A DNA stretch of 64,000 bases from Paenibacillus auburnensis (GCF_927798115.1 NZ_CAKMMG010000001.1:310001-374000); one strand, 5' to 3'; positions 17,352 to 26,088 are shown, numbered from the stretch's first letter. Notes: generated by a model from the letters alone, not told the origin. A program made the numbers and translations.

Positions 17352-17786
17352 ATGAGTTTTGAGAACCCGAGCCGTGAGCAGATCGGCGATATTCTAGCCT
17401 CTGCAGGCAATATTGCTGTAGTAGGCCTTTCTGACAAATCGGACCGTACCTCGTACATGGTCGCTTATGCCATGCAGAGCCGGGGTTACCGGATCATTCC
17501 GGTTAATCCTACAGTGGACGGCGACATCCTGGGCGAGAAATGCTACCATACACTGGCTGAGATACCGGAGCCGGTTGATATCGTCAACGTGTTTCGCCGT
17601 AGTGAATTCTGCGCTGAGGTTGCGCAGGAGGCGGCTGACATCGGGGCACGCGTGCTGTGGCTCCAGCAGGGCATTATCAGCCAGGAGGCGGCTGACATCG
17701 CCGCTGAGCACGGCATGACTGCGATCATGGACCGCTGCATCAAGGTCGAAGAAGCTATTACGATGCACGGGCGCAGCCGAGCGTAA
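17352..17786 (+). CDS. CoA-binding domain protein (YccU-like)
   Basis: A 144-residue protein with a Rossmann-like CoA-binding fold: NIAVVGLSDKSDRTSYMVA at the N-terminus, RIIPVNPTVDGDILGEKCY in the middle and VLWLQQGI then MDRCIKVEEA towards the end. This is the pattern of YccU/YneT-type proteins, which bind CoA but have no known reaction. Two short QEAADI segments come from an 18-base repeat at about 17625 and 17681. The start follows GAGAGGGGC. Confidence 0.85.
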   Translation: MSFENPSREQIGDILASAGNIAVVGLSDKSDRTSYMVAYAMQSRGYRIIPVNPTVDGDILGEKCYHTLAEIPEPVDIVNVFRRSEFCAEVAQEAADIGARVLWLQQGIISQEAADIAAEHGMTAIMDRCIKVEEAITMHGRSRA

Positions 17787-17869
17787 TCATTCGGGCTTGG
17801 GGGGACGCGAAAGCCGTCCGGACACAAGCATGAATCGTGACTGGGATTCATAGATCAGACGCACCGGAA

Positions 17870-18012
17870 CTCTGGAATCTCCGGCACCTCATGATCCCCC
17901 AAAGTTCGGGTACCTGGAACCCAGAACCCCATGATCCCCGGAAGCTTGAGTACCCAGAACTCAGAACCGCGGATACCCGGAACCCCGGGCACCCGGTACC
18001 TGGCACTCCGGC
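17870..18012 (+). repeat. GC-rich imperfect tandem repeats, about 40-bp period
   Basis: CATGATCCCC recurs at about 17890 and 17930, and GTACC(T/C)(G/A)GAAC(C/T)CAGAAC at 17910 and 17950, giving a 40-bp period. A third degenerate unit (CCCGGAACCCCGGGCACCCGG) follows. The stretch lies between the CoA-binding gene and the nuclease-like gene. An open frame runs through it from 17837, but the peptide is Pro/Thr/Glu-rich low complexity and has no ribosome binding site, so I treat it as non-coding. Confidence 0.6.
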
Positions 18013-18049
18013 AAACAAGAGCGAGTGCTTGGGTCCAGTTAGTTTATTC

Positions 18050-18078
18050 TGGAAAATGCCGGGCCGGATTGTTATACT
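18050..18078 (+). promoter_or_regulatory. Possible promoter of the nuclease-like gene
   Basis: TGGAAA and TATACT are separated by 17 bases. The predicted start of transcription is near 18085, immediately before the hairpin at 18090. Confidence 0.45.
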
Positions 18079-18089
18079 GGCATTAGACG

Positions 18090-18140
18090 AAGAACGTCCA
18101 TACCGTAAGTTTACTTACGAACTATGGGCGTTCTTTTTTT
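18090..18140 (+). terminator. Terminator/attenuator hairpin ahead of the nuclease-like gene
   Basis: A 13-bp stem (AAGAACGTCCATA with TATGGGCGTTCTT, one G-T pair) encloses a second hairpin, GTAAG/CTTAC, and is followed by eight T residues. The nuclease-like gene starts only 21 bases later. It can end transcripts from the CoA-binding gene, or act as a leader attenuator if the promoter at 18050-18078 is real. Confidence 0.8.
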
Positions 18141-18160
18141 ATTTGCCGGGAGGGGACCAT

Positions 18161-18829
18161 ATGGAGTTTGAAGAAGGGCACAATCTGTGGATCAGCCGCC
18201 ATTCAGCAGAAAGAAGCGGTGAACGTAAGGGGAGATTAATGAGAGGTCTTCATTTTGCGGAGAAGCTGTTCGTACAGAACGTGTGGTGGCCTCTGTTTGA
18301 GTCGCTAGACCATTTACATCCCGAATATGAGGTGTATGACTGGAACCGCAAATCACAGTTTCTGGACTTTGCTTATCTGCCGCAGAATGGTGCGCGCATC
18401 GGAATTGAATGCGATGGGTATCAGAGCCACATTAAGGATATGGACCGCGAGAAATTCAGCTATGCGCTGAACCGGGATGCTTTTCTCACCGCAATGGGAT
18501 GGAGGATGCTTCATTTCTCATTTGATGATGTCCAGCAGCGTCCAGAAGTGTGCAGAATGCTGCTACAGCTTGCGCTCGCACCTTATTTGGCCAGAAAAGA
18601 AAATGTAACCAAACTGCTCTCCGAAGAAAAGGAAGTGTTGAGGCTAGCCTGGCAACTTGGCAAACCGCTTCGCCCAAAAGATGTTACCGACTATTTTCAG
18701 ATAAATTTCCGGACCGCCCGGAGGCTGCTGGATACTTTAAGCGGAAAAGGGCTGCTAAAGCCAATTGCGGGTGGCCGAGGGGTTCGATATTATGAGCTAA
18801 AGCCAATGCAACCTGATCAAATTTGGTAA
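18161..18829 (+). CDS. Vsr/DUF559-like nuclease domain with C-terminal winged helix
   Basis: A 222-residue protein starting at ATG 18161 behind GGGAGGGGA. Residues about 60-140 look like a restriction-endonuclease-like core of the Vsr/DUF559 type. FLDFAYL supplies an Asp, GIECDGYQSH supplies the Glu-x-Asp pair and an ending His, followed by REKFSYALNRDAFLTAMGWRMLHFSFDDV, the typical helix-strand that closes this fold. Residues about 150-215 (LRPKDVTDYFQINFRTARRLLDTLSGKGLL) predict a winged helix for DNA binding. No methylase or toxin partner lies nearby. It could be a DNA repair or defence nuclease; this is inference from the motifs. Confidence 0.7.
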   Translation: MEFEEGHNLWISRHSAERSGERKGRLMRGLHFAEKLFVQNVWWPLFESLDHLHPEYEVYDWNRKSQFLDFAYLPQNGARIGIECDGYQSHIKDMDREKFSYALNRDAFLTAMGWRMLHFSFDDVQQRPEVCRMLLQLALAPYLARKENVTKLLSEEKEVLRLAWQLGKPLRPKDVTDYFQINFRTARRLLDTLSGKGLLKPIAGGRGVRYYELKPMQPDQIW

Positions 18830-19429
18830 ACAAGAGTGCTTGGGGTGAAAATTCGCAAAAGTATAGAATGATATTCACTAGTTGTACTCACAAAAAGGAG
18901 GCTTCCCATTAATTCTGATGTATTTGGTGCAGTAGATTGAAAGAAAACATCCTCTGAATGGATTCTATTGCACTTTGTACTGCAGAATTCTCCGATTTCC
19001 TTCTTTTCGGTCTATACGTGCGAAATCTGATGTACGAAGTGCAATAGATTGCAAAAATGAACATGAAATCAACCAATCTATTGCACGAAATACAGCAGAA
19101 TTGAATAGGACCCTGAAAAACGTTTATGACTGGTAAGTGACTAACACACGATGTTAATTTAATCGAGTTTTTGTATCTATTTGCAACATTTTAGTTGTAA
19201 AAATACACTTAGCAGCACCAGCACCATTCTGTTTTTTAAATAGTTAGTAAACAAATAAGCTCGATAACCTCCTTAACCACCAAAATAAAAAATGTTGTGC
19301 GTGAGCCTCCATCCGCCGATTCCCTTGCCGGTTCCCTACTGCAGGACCAGCTTTTTTCTGTGCCTCATAATTTCGATTTCCCTTCCCATCCCCCGGGAAA
19401 GCGTGGTATTCTAAGTGTTGCGTATTCTT
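18830..19429. other. 600-bp non-coding region with paired palindromic repeats
   Basis: No supported gene lies between the nuclease-like gene and the PTS gene. The region is AT-rich in its first 400 bases and holds the repeat pair described separately at 18911-19102. The stretch 19244-19430 is more GC-rich, with no clear RNA structure. A promoter for the PTS operon ends it. Confidence 0.6.
18911..19102. repeat. Two tandem palindromic repeat units (BIME/REP-like)
   Basis: A 29-base motif (TCTGATGTAnnnnGTGCArTAGATTG core) occurs at 18911-18939 and 19023-19051. An inverted copy of it (CTATTGCAnnnnnTACnGCAGAATT core) follows each time, at 18961-18989 and 19074-19102. Each unit is thus an inverted pair with a 21-22 base spacer, and the units repeat directly with a period of 112 bases. 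The inner copies match best in GTGCAATAGATTG/CAATCTATTGCAC. No transposase frame is present. This looks like a non-autonomous intergenic repeat; genome copy number is unknown. Confidence 0.7.
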
Positions 19430-19458
19430 TTGACAAAAACTGTTGTAGCGCTTACCAT
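19430..19458 (+). promoter_or_regulatory. Promoter of the PTS operon with cre-like overlap
   Basis: TTGACA at 19430-19435 and TACCAT at 19453-19458 are 17 bases apart. GTAGCGCTTAC between and over the -10 resembles the centre of a cre (CcpA) site but matches the consensus ends poorly. Confidence 0.5.
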
Positions 19459-19487
19459 TCATTATAGAACGAAAGGAGAGGGTCACC

Positions 19488-21374
19488 TTGAATTGGCTCG
19501 GATCTTTGCAGCAGTTGGGCAGAGCCATTATGCTTCCTACCATGGTGCTTCCGGCTGCGGCCATTCTGCTGAGTCTGGGCAGCTTACCGTGGTCTGCATG
19601 GGGACTTTCTTCGGTATCCGAAGTGACTACATACGCGGGGCAGGGGATATTTTATTTCATGCCTTATTTGTTTGCTGTCGGTGTAGCCTGGGGGCTGTCC
19701 AATCAGGCCGGACCGGCCGGGCTTGCAGCGCTTGCGGGAATGTTCACCTATGACCGGATTGTTACCAATATGGGCAACGGGGCTGTTCAGCCTGCAACAC
19801 TCATCGGAATTATCCTCGGGATTGTCGCCGGCGTGGCGCATAACCGGTTCAAGAATATTAAACTGCCAGAGGCAATCCAGTTTTTTGGCGGTTCACGTTT
19901 CGTACTGTTGTTCATGGGACTGTTCTCCGCCTTGTTTGCCTGGGTAATGCTCGGTGTTTCTCCGGTCTTACAGGATGTGCTGGATATTTTATTCCGGGAT
20001 ATACAGGCCGCCGGCGGTTTTGGGGTCTTTGTATATGGGGTTTTGTATAGGGTCCTAACAGCCTTCGGGCTGCATCATATCCTGAACAATGTATTCTGGT
20101 TCCAGCTGGGCACCTTTACCACTCCTGACGGCAGTGCGGTCGTGCAGGGGGATTTGCCGCGTTTTTTTGCGGGTGATCCAACAGCAGGCGTCTTTATGGC
20201 CGGATTGTTCCCGATTATGATGTTCGCTCTGCCGGCGATTGCGCTGGCTATTATTCAGGAAGCACGAGAAGATTTGAAGCCGAAGATTAAGAAGACTTTC
20301 TTGCGGGCCGCACTCGTCTGCTTTTTGACAGGGGTTTCGGAGCAGATTGAGTTCGCCTTCCTGTTTGCTTCCCCTTATCTATTCGGACTGCATGTGGTGA
20401 TGTCGGGTCTAGCTATGGTGCTCACCTATGCGCTGGGGATTCATCACGGGTTCTCGTATTCGGCGGGGGCGATTGATTTCATCCTCAATATGCATCTCTC
20501 ACAGCGTGCCTGGCTGCTGATTCCGATCGGGATCGGCTATGGCATTGTATATTATAATGTGTTCCGCTGGGCGATCCGCCGCTTCCAGATTCCGACGCCG
20601 GGGCGTGAGGAAGGCTCGGAGCTGGGGGATTGGGCAGGTAACATTCCATATCAGGCACCGCTAATTCTGGAAGCTCTGGGCGGCAAAGAAAATATTGTCC
20701 AGGTACAAGCCTGCATCACAAGGCTAAGATTAACGGTACACAATGACCGATATATAGATACAGCGGCACTAAAAGGCCTTGGCTCTGCAGGGATTATCAA
20801 GCTGGGCGGCGGTAACGTGCAGGTGGTGTTCGGGACTTACTCCGAGCTGATCCGCGAGGAGATCGATAAGCTGATGCTGCGTGATCTCCCGCAAGTGTTA
20901 TTCTGTTCACCGATTCAGGGCCGGATGATGCCGATTGAAGAGGTGCCGGATCATATTTTTGCAGCTAAGCTGGTTGGAGATGGAGTTGCCTTTTTCCCGG
21001 AAAAAGGAGAACTGGTTTCGCCTGTCTTCGGCAAGGTAATGCACGTGTACCCCACAATGCACGCAGTAGGCATTTCAACGCCTGAGGGGCTTGAGGTGCT
21101 TATGCATATAGGGATCGATACTTCGCAGCTTAAAGGGCCGTTTGAGGCGCTTGTACAGGAAGGTGACAGTGTGGAGCCGGGACAGCTGCTGGTCAGATTT
21201 GACCTGGCCTTTTTGCAGGAGCATGCAGCTTCACTTGCCACACCTATGGTCATTACCAACCCTGACCGTGTAAAATCCTGGAGCTATGCTCCATTCAAAA
21301 ACGTGAAAAAGGGGCAATCGTCCGTAATGTCCGTGGTACTACATGAGAGTAATGTTGGAGGGATCGAAGCATGA
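19488..21374 (+). CDS. PTS transporter EIICBA, glucose/N-acetylglucosamine family
   Basis: A 628-residue three-domain sugar permease. Residues about 1-370 are the membrane EIIC domain (GLHHILNNVFWFQLG is the substrate-region signature). About 390-470 is EIIB, with the phosphorylated Cys in QACITRLRL. About 490-620 is EIIA, with PTMHAVGI and LMHIGIDTSQLKG carrying its two active His residues. Glucose and N-acetylglucosamine permeases share this order; the EIIC pattern leans to GlcNAc (NagE/NagP-like). TTG 19488 follows GGAGAGGG. The stop overlaps the ptsI start by four bases, so transporter and enzyme I are coupled. No ptsH lies in the operon. Confidence 0.88.
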   Translation: MNWLGSLQQLGRAIMLPTMVLPAAAILLSLGSLPWSAWGLSSVSEVTTYAGQGIFYFMPYLFAVGVAWGLSNQAGPAGLAALAGMFTYDRIVTNMGNGAVQPATLIGIILGIVAGVAHNRFKNIKLPEAIQFFGGSRFVLLFMGLFSALFAWVMLGVSPVLQDVLDILFRDIQAAGGFGVFVYGVLYRVLTAFGLHHILNNVFWFQLGTFTTPDGSAVVQGDLPRFFAGDPTAGVFMAGLFPIMMFALPAIALAIIQEAREDLKPKIKKTFLRAALVCFLTGVSEQIEFAFLFASPYLFGLHVVMSGLAMVLTYALGIHHGFSYSAGAIDFILNMHLSQRAWLLIPIGIGYGIVYYNVFRWAIRRFQIPTPGREEGSELGDWAGNIPYQAPLILEALGGKENIVQVQACITRLRLTVHNDRYIDTAALKGLGSAGIIKLGGGNVQVVFGTYSELIREEIDKLMLRDLPQVLFCSPIQGRMMPIEEVPDHIFAAKLVGDGVAFFPEKGELVSPVFGKVMHVYPTMHAVGISTPEGLEVLMHIGIDTSQLKGPFEALVQEGDSVEPGQLLVRFDLAFLQEHAASLATPMVITNPDRVKSWSYAPFKNVKKGQSSVMSVVLHESNVGGIEA

Positions 21375-23128
21375 TACAGGGCATAGGCGCTGCAGCAGGT
21401 GTTGCCATCGGGAAGGCCTTTGTCTTGCCGAACTGGGAATGGAGCCTGCCGGATACGCAAGTGAATCCCGTGGATCTGGCCAAGGAGTTTGAACGGTTAT
21501 ATGAAGGCATCCGTACCTCTAAAGATGAAATAGAATTTATTAAAAAAGAATTCCGTGAGGTCGTAGGTCCGGAAGAATCAAGTATCTTCGACGCTCACCT
21601 GGCTATCCTGGATGATCCGGTATTCATGAGTGAAATCCGCGGGATTATTGAACGTCAATATAAAGCGGCTGAGGTAGCTGTTAAGGAAGCAATCGATCAC
21701 TTTGTTGCGATGTTCGATCTGCTCGACGATGAGTACATGAAGGAGCGGGCCGTTGATATCAAGGATGTCGGAAACCGTCTGCTGAAGCATCTGCTGGGAG
21801 CGCCAGAGGTGACGCTGCCGTCGGATACACAGCCATATATTCTGGTGGCAAAAGAGCTTTCGCCTTCCCAGCTGGCTCACTTGAATCCGGTTTATGTGCT
21901 CGGTATTGTTACTATGATGGGCGGCAAAACCTCTCATTCCTCGATTATGGCCCGGGCGCTGGGCATTCCTTTGGTAGCGGGCTTGGAGAACAAGCTGACG
22001 AGCCCGATCCAGACCGGGGATATGCTAGTAATGGACGGCGAGACCGGGACAGTACAGATTCATCCGGATGAAACCACCGTACAGGCCTACGCCGCAAGAC
22101 GCGACAAGCAGCAGAAGAAAAAAGAACAGCTCGAGCTGCTCGCGACGGTGGAAGCCGTCACCAAAGATGGTGCGTCGCTGCACCTCGCCGGCAATATCAG
22201 CTCCGTCAAGGAGCTGGATATGGCGTTGAAGTATGGGGCGGAAGGCGTTGGGCTGTTCCGTACAGAGTTTTTGTATATGGACCGCCACTCGTTCCCGACA
22301 GAAGAAGAACAATTTGAAGTCTACAAGCTGGTTGCCGAGAAGGTGGGCAGCAACAGTGTAGTGATTCGTACCCTTGATATCGGGGGGGACAAGCACCTGG
22401 ATTATTTCCAGCTGCCGGAGGAGCAGAACCCGTTCCTTGGCTACCGCGCAATCCGCATCAGTCTGGACCGCAAGGATATGTTCAAAACGCAGCTGACTGC
22501 GATTTTGCGGGCCAGCCACTATGGAAATGTCAAGCTGATGTTCCCGATGATTTCATCGGTAGAAGAGGTTCAGGCGGCCAAAGCCATACTGAATGAAGTG
22601 AAGAATGAGCTGGATGAGCAGGGAATTCCTTATAACCATAAAATACCCGTCGGCATCATGATTGAGGTTCCGGCTGCTGTTATGATTGCGGAGCTGCTGG
22701 CGGAAGAAGTTGACTTTTTCAGCATTGGCACGAACGATCTGGTGCAATATGTACTGGCGGTTGACCGGATGAATGAGCAGATTGCCCATATGTACCACCC
22801 GTATCATCCGGCTGTACTGCGTATGATCCGGATGACCGTGCAGGCTGCACGGGATGTTGGCATCGACGTTAGCGTATGCGGCGAGATGGCTGCTGATGAG
22901 CGCTCGCTTCCGCTCTGGCTGGAGCTGGGCATCCGCACTCTCAGTATGTCACCGCAGGCGCTGCTGCGGGTGAAGCACCGCACACTTAATACATTAGCTG
23001 CGGAAGCTAAAGAGATTGCCAAGGCTTGTTTCCGTCACCGGACAAGCCTGCAGACGGAAGAGGTGCTAAGCGCATTCGCCGTACGAAGCGGAGCTACAGG
23101 CGAGGCACCAAAAGAGAAAACCTTGTAA
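21371..23128 (+). CDS. ptsI: PTS enzyme I (phosphoenolpyruvate-protein phosphotransferase)
   Basis: A 585-residue cytoplasmic enzyme that takes phosphate from PEP and passes it to HPr. GGKTSHSSIMARALGIP holds the active His (about 190); the barrel domain carries GLFRTEFLYMDR, a DIGGDK block and the C-terminal SIGTNDLVQY and VCGEMAAD motifs. Length is normal. It overlaps the EIICBA gene by four bases (ATGA). A ptsH gene, usually next to ptsI, is absent here, so this is either the only enzyme I with ptsH elsewhere or a second copy dedicated to this transporter. Confidence 0.93.
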   Translation: MIQGIGAAAGVAIGKAFVLPNWEWSLPDTQVNPVDLAKEFERLYEGIRTSKDEIEFIKKEFREVVGPEESSIFDAHLAILDDPVFMSEIRGIIERQYKAAEVAVKEAIDHFVAMFDLLDDEYMKERAVDIKDVGNRLLKHLLGAPEVTLPSDTQPYILVAKELSPSQLAHLNPVYVLGIVTMMGGKTSHSSIMARALGIPLVAGLENKLTSPIQTGDMLVMDGETGTVQIHPDETTVQAYAARRDKQQKKKEQLELLATVEAVTKDGASLHLAGNISSVKELDMALKYGAEGVGLFRTEFLYMDRHSFPTEEEQFEVYKLVAEKVGSNSVVIRTLDIGGDKHLDYFQLPEEQNPFLGYRAIRISLDRKDMFKTQLTAILRASHYGNVKLMFPMISSVEEVQAAKAILNEVKNELDEQGIPYNHKIPVGIMIEVPAAVMIAELLAEEVDFFSIGTNDLVQYVLAVDRMNEQIAHMYHPYHPAVLRMIRMTVQAARDVGIDVSVCGEMAADERSLPLWLELGIRTLSMSPQALLRVKHRTLNTLAAEAKEIAKACFRHRTSLQTEEVLSAFAVRSGATGEAPKEKTL

Positions 23129-23165
23129 TGATCAGGCAGCCAAAGTATATTCGATGAAGTGAAGG

Positions 23166-23193
23166 GTCCGGCGGATACGCCGGGCTTTTTGCG
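23166..23193 (+). terminator. Terminator after ptsI
   Basis: GTCCGGCG and CGCCGGGC form a stem with loop GATA, followed by TTTTT. Confidence 0.85.
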
Positions 23194-23322
23194 TTACTGC
23201 TCCAAGAATGTCGTTAGCAAAAAAAGTAAAACCGTTTTTACCTTAAAGGAGTCAGTATAGATAGAAGTACATAAAGGGGCGCTTTTTGAGGCTGTTGTTA
23301 AGGGAGGCAGAGAAAACGGAGC

Positions 23323-23856
23323 ATGGAAAACCTGATGGAAGGTGAACGGGTTAAATATGGTGAAGAAAGCGGCCAGGCTTTTATCGGACTCGTCTCGGCG
23401 CAGAAAAGAATACTTTACGGAATCGCATACAGCTACTTCCGGAGTGAAGCGGATGCGCTCGAAATGCTGCAGGAAGCTACGTACCGGGCTTGGATGAAGC
23501 GTAAAAGTCTCAAAGATCCGGAACGGTTTGCACCCTGGGTCACGCGAATACTGATCAACTGCTGCAAGGATGAATTGAAGCGTAGACAGCGGCTGGCTTC
23601 CGTAAAGCCTACCCATAACGGCAATGATGGATTGATGGAAATGACCAGTGACCGCAAGTTGGACATGGAGCAGGCACTTGACAGCGTGAAACTGAAATAC
23701 CGCCAGGTGCTGGTGCTGAAATATTACCGTGATATGACCCTGACAGAGATTGCGGAAGTACTCGGCAAGCCCGAAGGGACGGTGAAGACCTGGCTGAATA
23801 AAGGGTTAAAGCAGCTGCGTGACAAACTGAAAGGGGGGCTTACTAATGGCCGGTAA
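23323..23856 (+). CDS. ECF-type RNA polymerase sigma factor
   Basis: A 177-residue sigma factor of the extracytoplasmic function group. Region 2 spans about 20-85 (GIAYSYFRSEADALEMLQEATYRAW, then FAPWVTRILINCCKDELKRR). Region 4 spans about 115-170 (LKYRQVLVLKYYRDMTLTEIAEVLGKPEGTVKTWLNKGLKQL), with its -35-binding helix-turn-helix. The gene overlaps the next one by 11 bases; that product is a membrane protein and probably the anti-sigma factor. The signal sensed is unknown. Confidence 0.9.
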   Translation: MENLMEGERVKYGEESGQAFIGLVSAQKRILYGIAYSYFRSEADALEMLQEATYRAWMKRKSLKDPERFAPWVTRILINCCKDELKRRQRLASVKPTHNGNDGLMEMTSDRKLDMEQALDSVKLKYRQVLVLKYYRDMTLTEIAEVLGKPEGTVKTWLNKGLKQLRDKLKGGLTNGR

Positions 23857-25270
23857 TGAGGAAAAGCTGCTGAAGGATTATTTTGAGGAATTATCCGGAC
23901 AGGTGGAGGAGGTGCCGGAGATCAAGTTGCAGGCGGCAATACGAAGCGGGATGTTACAACCAGTTCGTTACCGTATTTCTGCAGTCAAAAAGCGGTTTGC
24001 AATATGTATTACGGTAGTTATGGCTGCTGCCCTGCTCTTCGCATTCCCTTGGATTGGTCAGCAGGTTGTGAGGCCTCACAGTGCTCAGATTCCGCCGGAA
24101 ATGGTCCAGAGAACTGGAGAGTTCGACGAGTACCGGGTAGTGGCAGGCATTAATCCTGCGGGATACGATAACACTACCGTACTTTCTGCGATCGAAGCAG
24201 GTTTGATACAGCGTGTCAGCGGTGCTACAGCCCGGCAGAATGGATTTGTGCTGACGGTAGACGGAATTGCTGCAGACCGTATGGGGATTATTATCTTGTA
24301 TTCCCTTCAGAATAATACCAAACAGAGAGCCCGCGTGAATGTTCTGCAGCTTACAGGAACTGGAGATGAGCTGGTAAACACCCTGCCTGGATCGGCCTGG
24401 AATGCCAAGGATGTGCCGACCGGCACTACGCGCGGATATGAAGTATTGCAGTGGGGTGAAGAGTTCAGCTCGCTGCCGGAACAGATTACGTTCGAGGTAA
24501 AGCTTGGGGAGTATAAGCCTGCGGATTTCGGAAATACGCTGGCTCAGCTGTCCGTGCCAATCCTGCTGGATAAAGAGCAGATGGCCAAAACAGGTGAAGT
24601 CCAGAATATAGACCAAACTTTAACTATTGCGGGACAGCATATACAGATTGATGATGTTTACCTTTCAACAACAGGTGTTTATTTGGATTATGCCTACGAT
24701 CCGCAGAACACCAAACAAATCTTTTCGATGCTTAACCCGCAGCTTTTAATGGGCAGCAAGGGTGATTTTACGAATCTGGCTTTGCTTCGTACATTGGCGG
24801 TTGAAGGGAATAGTCGGTTGGTGTTTGCGAATGATAGTCGCTTCAGCCAGCCGCTCAAGCTGCAGATCGGCGGAATTCTGGCGCTGGATAAGGAGGCAAC
24901 AGAACTGATTATTGATACGGAGAAGCAGGAAATTATTAAAGCGCCCGACAATCATTTGAAAATGTCACTTTACAGCACTGATAAGGGTTCTACAATGATT
25001 CTGGAGTATCTCAGAGCGCCAGCGAAGCAGAGATTATACAACTCCCTGATGATAGGCAGTGAGTTTACGGATGCAGATGGCCAGATTCATTCAGCCAGCC
25101 AGTTTGATATCAGCATTCCACAGCGCCAGGAGTCAGCGGAAAAAAAGTCAATCCCACTGCTGCATTATCTGGGTCTCGGCAGCAATAAATATTCCCAGCC
25201 CCTGACGTTCACCATAACCGGCTATCCTAATCCAATACAGGAGACACTATCGCTCCCCATCCGCAAATAG
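23846..25270 (+). CDS. DUF4179-type membrane protein, probable anti-sigma factor
   Basis: A 474-residue protein with a short cytoplasmic N-terminus (about 1-48), one membrane segment (about 50-70, FAICITVVMAAALLFAFPWI) and a large external domain. The N-terminal layout and the long extracellular part match the DUF4179 family that accompanies ECF sigma factors in Bacillales. It overlaps the sigma gene by 11 bases, which supports tight co-expression. It would hold the sigma factor at the membrane until an envelope signal arrives. The external domain has no catalytic motif that I can see. Confidence 0.8.
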   Translation: MAGNEEKLLKDYFEELSGQVEEVPEIKLQAAIRSGMLQPVRYRISAVKKRFAICITVVMAAALLFAFPWIGQQVVRPHSAQIPPEMVQRTGEFDEYRVVAGINPAGYDNTTVLSAIEAGLIQRVSGATARQNGFVLTVDGIAADRMGIIILYSLQNNTKQRARVNVLQLTGTGDELVNTLPGSAWNAKDVPTGTTRGYEVLQWGEEFSSLPEQITFEVKLGEYKPADFGNTLAQLSVPILLDKEQMAKTGEVQNIDQTLTIAGQHIQIDDVYLSTTGVYLDYAYDPQNTKQIFSMLNPQLLMGSKGDFTNLALLRTLAVEGNSRLVFANDSRFSQPLKLQIGGILALDKEATELIIDTEKQEIIKAPDNHLKMSLYSTDKGSTMILEYLRAPAKQRLYNSLMIGSEFTDADGQIHSASQFDISIPQRQESAEKKSIPLLHYLGLGSNKYSQPLTFTITGYPNPIQETLSLPIRK

Positions 25271-25284
25271 CTGCCATAAAGCAC

Positions 25285-25327
25285 AAACAGCCCTGTACCT
25301 CAACAAGCAGTAGAGGCGGGGCTGTTT
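25285..25327 (+). terminator. Terminator after the anti-sigma gene
   Basis: AAACAGCCC and GGGGCTGTTT pair over a 24-base loop. The T run is short. Confidence 0.65.
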
Positions 25328-25354
25328 ATCTTTCTGAAGATATTTAATTACGCC

Positions 25355-25879
25355 CTATTCCCCGGCCAGCGCATCACAGAATGCTTTACCGTAAGGCGGA
25401 AGATCCGGCGGACGGCGGGCAGAAATAATATGTCCATCCGTCACCACAGGTTCATCCTTCCAGATGGCCCCGGCATTCTCCATGTCATCACGGATGCCAG
25501 GGGTAGAAGTGACGGTAACACCATTTAGAATCTTGGCCGAAATTAATACCCAGCCGGCGTGGCAGATTTGGCCGATCGGCTTCTTAGCTGTGTTAAAATC
25601 CTGCACCAGCTTCAGTACGGCACTATAACGGCGAATTTTATCCGGTGCCCAGCCACCAGGCACAAGAATTCCATCATAATCAACCGCATTTAGCTCATCC
25701 CAGGAATATTCGGCTGTAGCAGGTACGCCGTATTTACCGGTATAGGTTTTGCCTTTTTCAAGGCCTGCCAGATGCACCTCAGCGCCTTCTTCCCTCACAC
25801 GGTATACGGGATACCAGAGCTCCAAATCTTCAAACTCTTCATCGACAAGCGCGATAACCTTTTTACCGGAAAGTCTCAT
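25355..25879 (-). CDS. DJ-1/PfpI-family protein
   Basis: A 174-residue class I glutamine amidotransferase-like protein. The nucleophile elbow QICHAGW (about 102-108) holds the Cys-His pair, an upstream Glu sits in VDEEFEDLE, and ILVPGGWAPD is conserved in the PfpI group. Relatives act as proteases, deglycases or stress chaperones, so the reaction is uncertain. I chose ATG 25879, with AAGGGAG eleven bases upstream, over a TTG seven codons earlier that lies within that site. Confidence 0.88.
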   Translation of the reverse strand: MRLSGKKVIALVDEEFEDLELWYPVYRVREEGAEVHLAGLEKGKTYTGKYGVPATAEYSWDELNAVDYDGILVPGGWAPDKIRRYSAVLKLVQDFNTAKKPIGQICHAGWVLISAKILNGVTVTSTPGIRDDMENAGAIWKDEPVVTDGHIISARRPPDLPPYGKAFCDALAGE

Positions 25880-26088
25880 GATCTTTGCAGCTCCCTTCAA
25901 GTCATCATATCCTGTTTATTCTATCAAATTTGAAATATGAAGTCATCTTGGAACATGTAAACCTTTGCTTTATTACCAAATAAATCATTTTATGCAAATG
26001 AGAAGGGATTTAAGGCGGAGAGGGCGAATATAGCAATTGAAAAGGCGGACTCACGTGTTTTTTCAATATTGAGCCTGAGGTGTGGGAG

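Noticed and set aside
17625..17698. 18-base direct repeat in the CoA-binding gene as a functional repeat
   Set aside because: It only encodes two similar QEAADI stretches in a helical part of the protein and appears twice.
17837..18160. N-terminal extension of the nuclease-like gene
   Set aside because: It runs through the repeats and the terminator-like hairpin, has no ribosome binding site and a low-complexity peptide; ATG 18161 has a good site.
19445..19458. A firm cre site in front of the PTS operon
   Set aside because: The centre GTAGCGCTTAC resembles cre but both ends miss the consensus, so it is mentioned only as a weak overlap.
18830..19487. CRISPR array
   Set aside because: The repeats are two inverted pairs with period 112 bases; there are no regular spacers and no cas genes.
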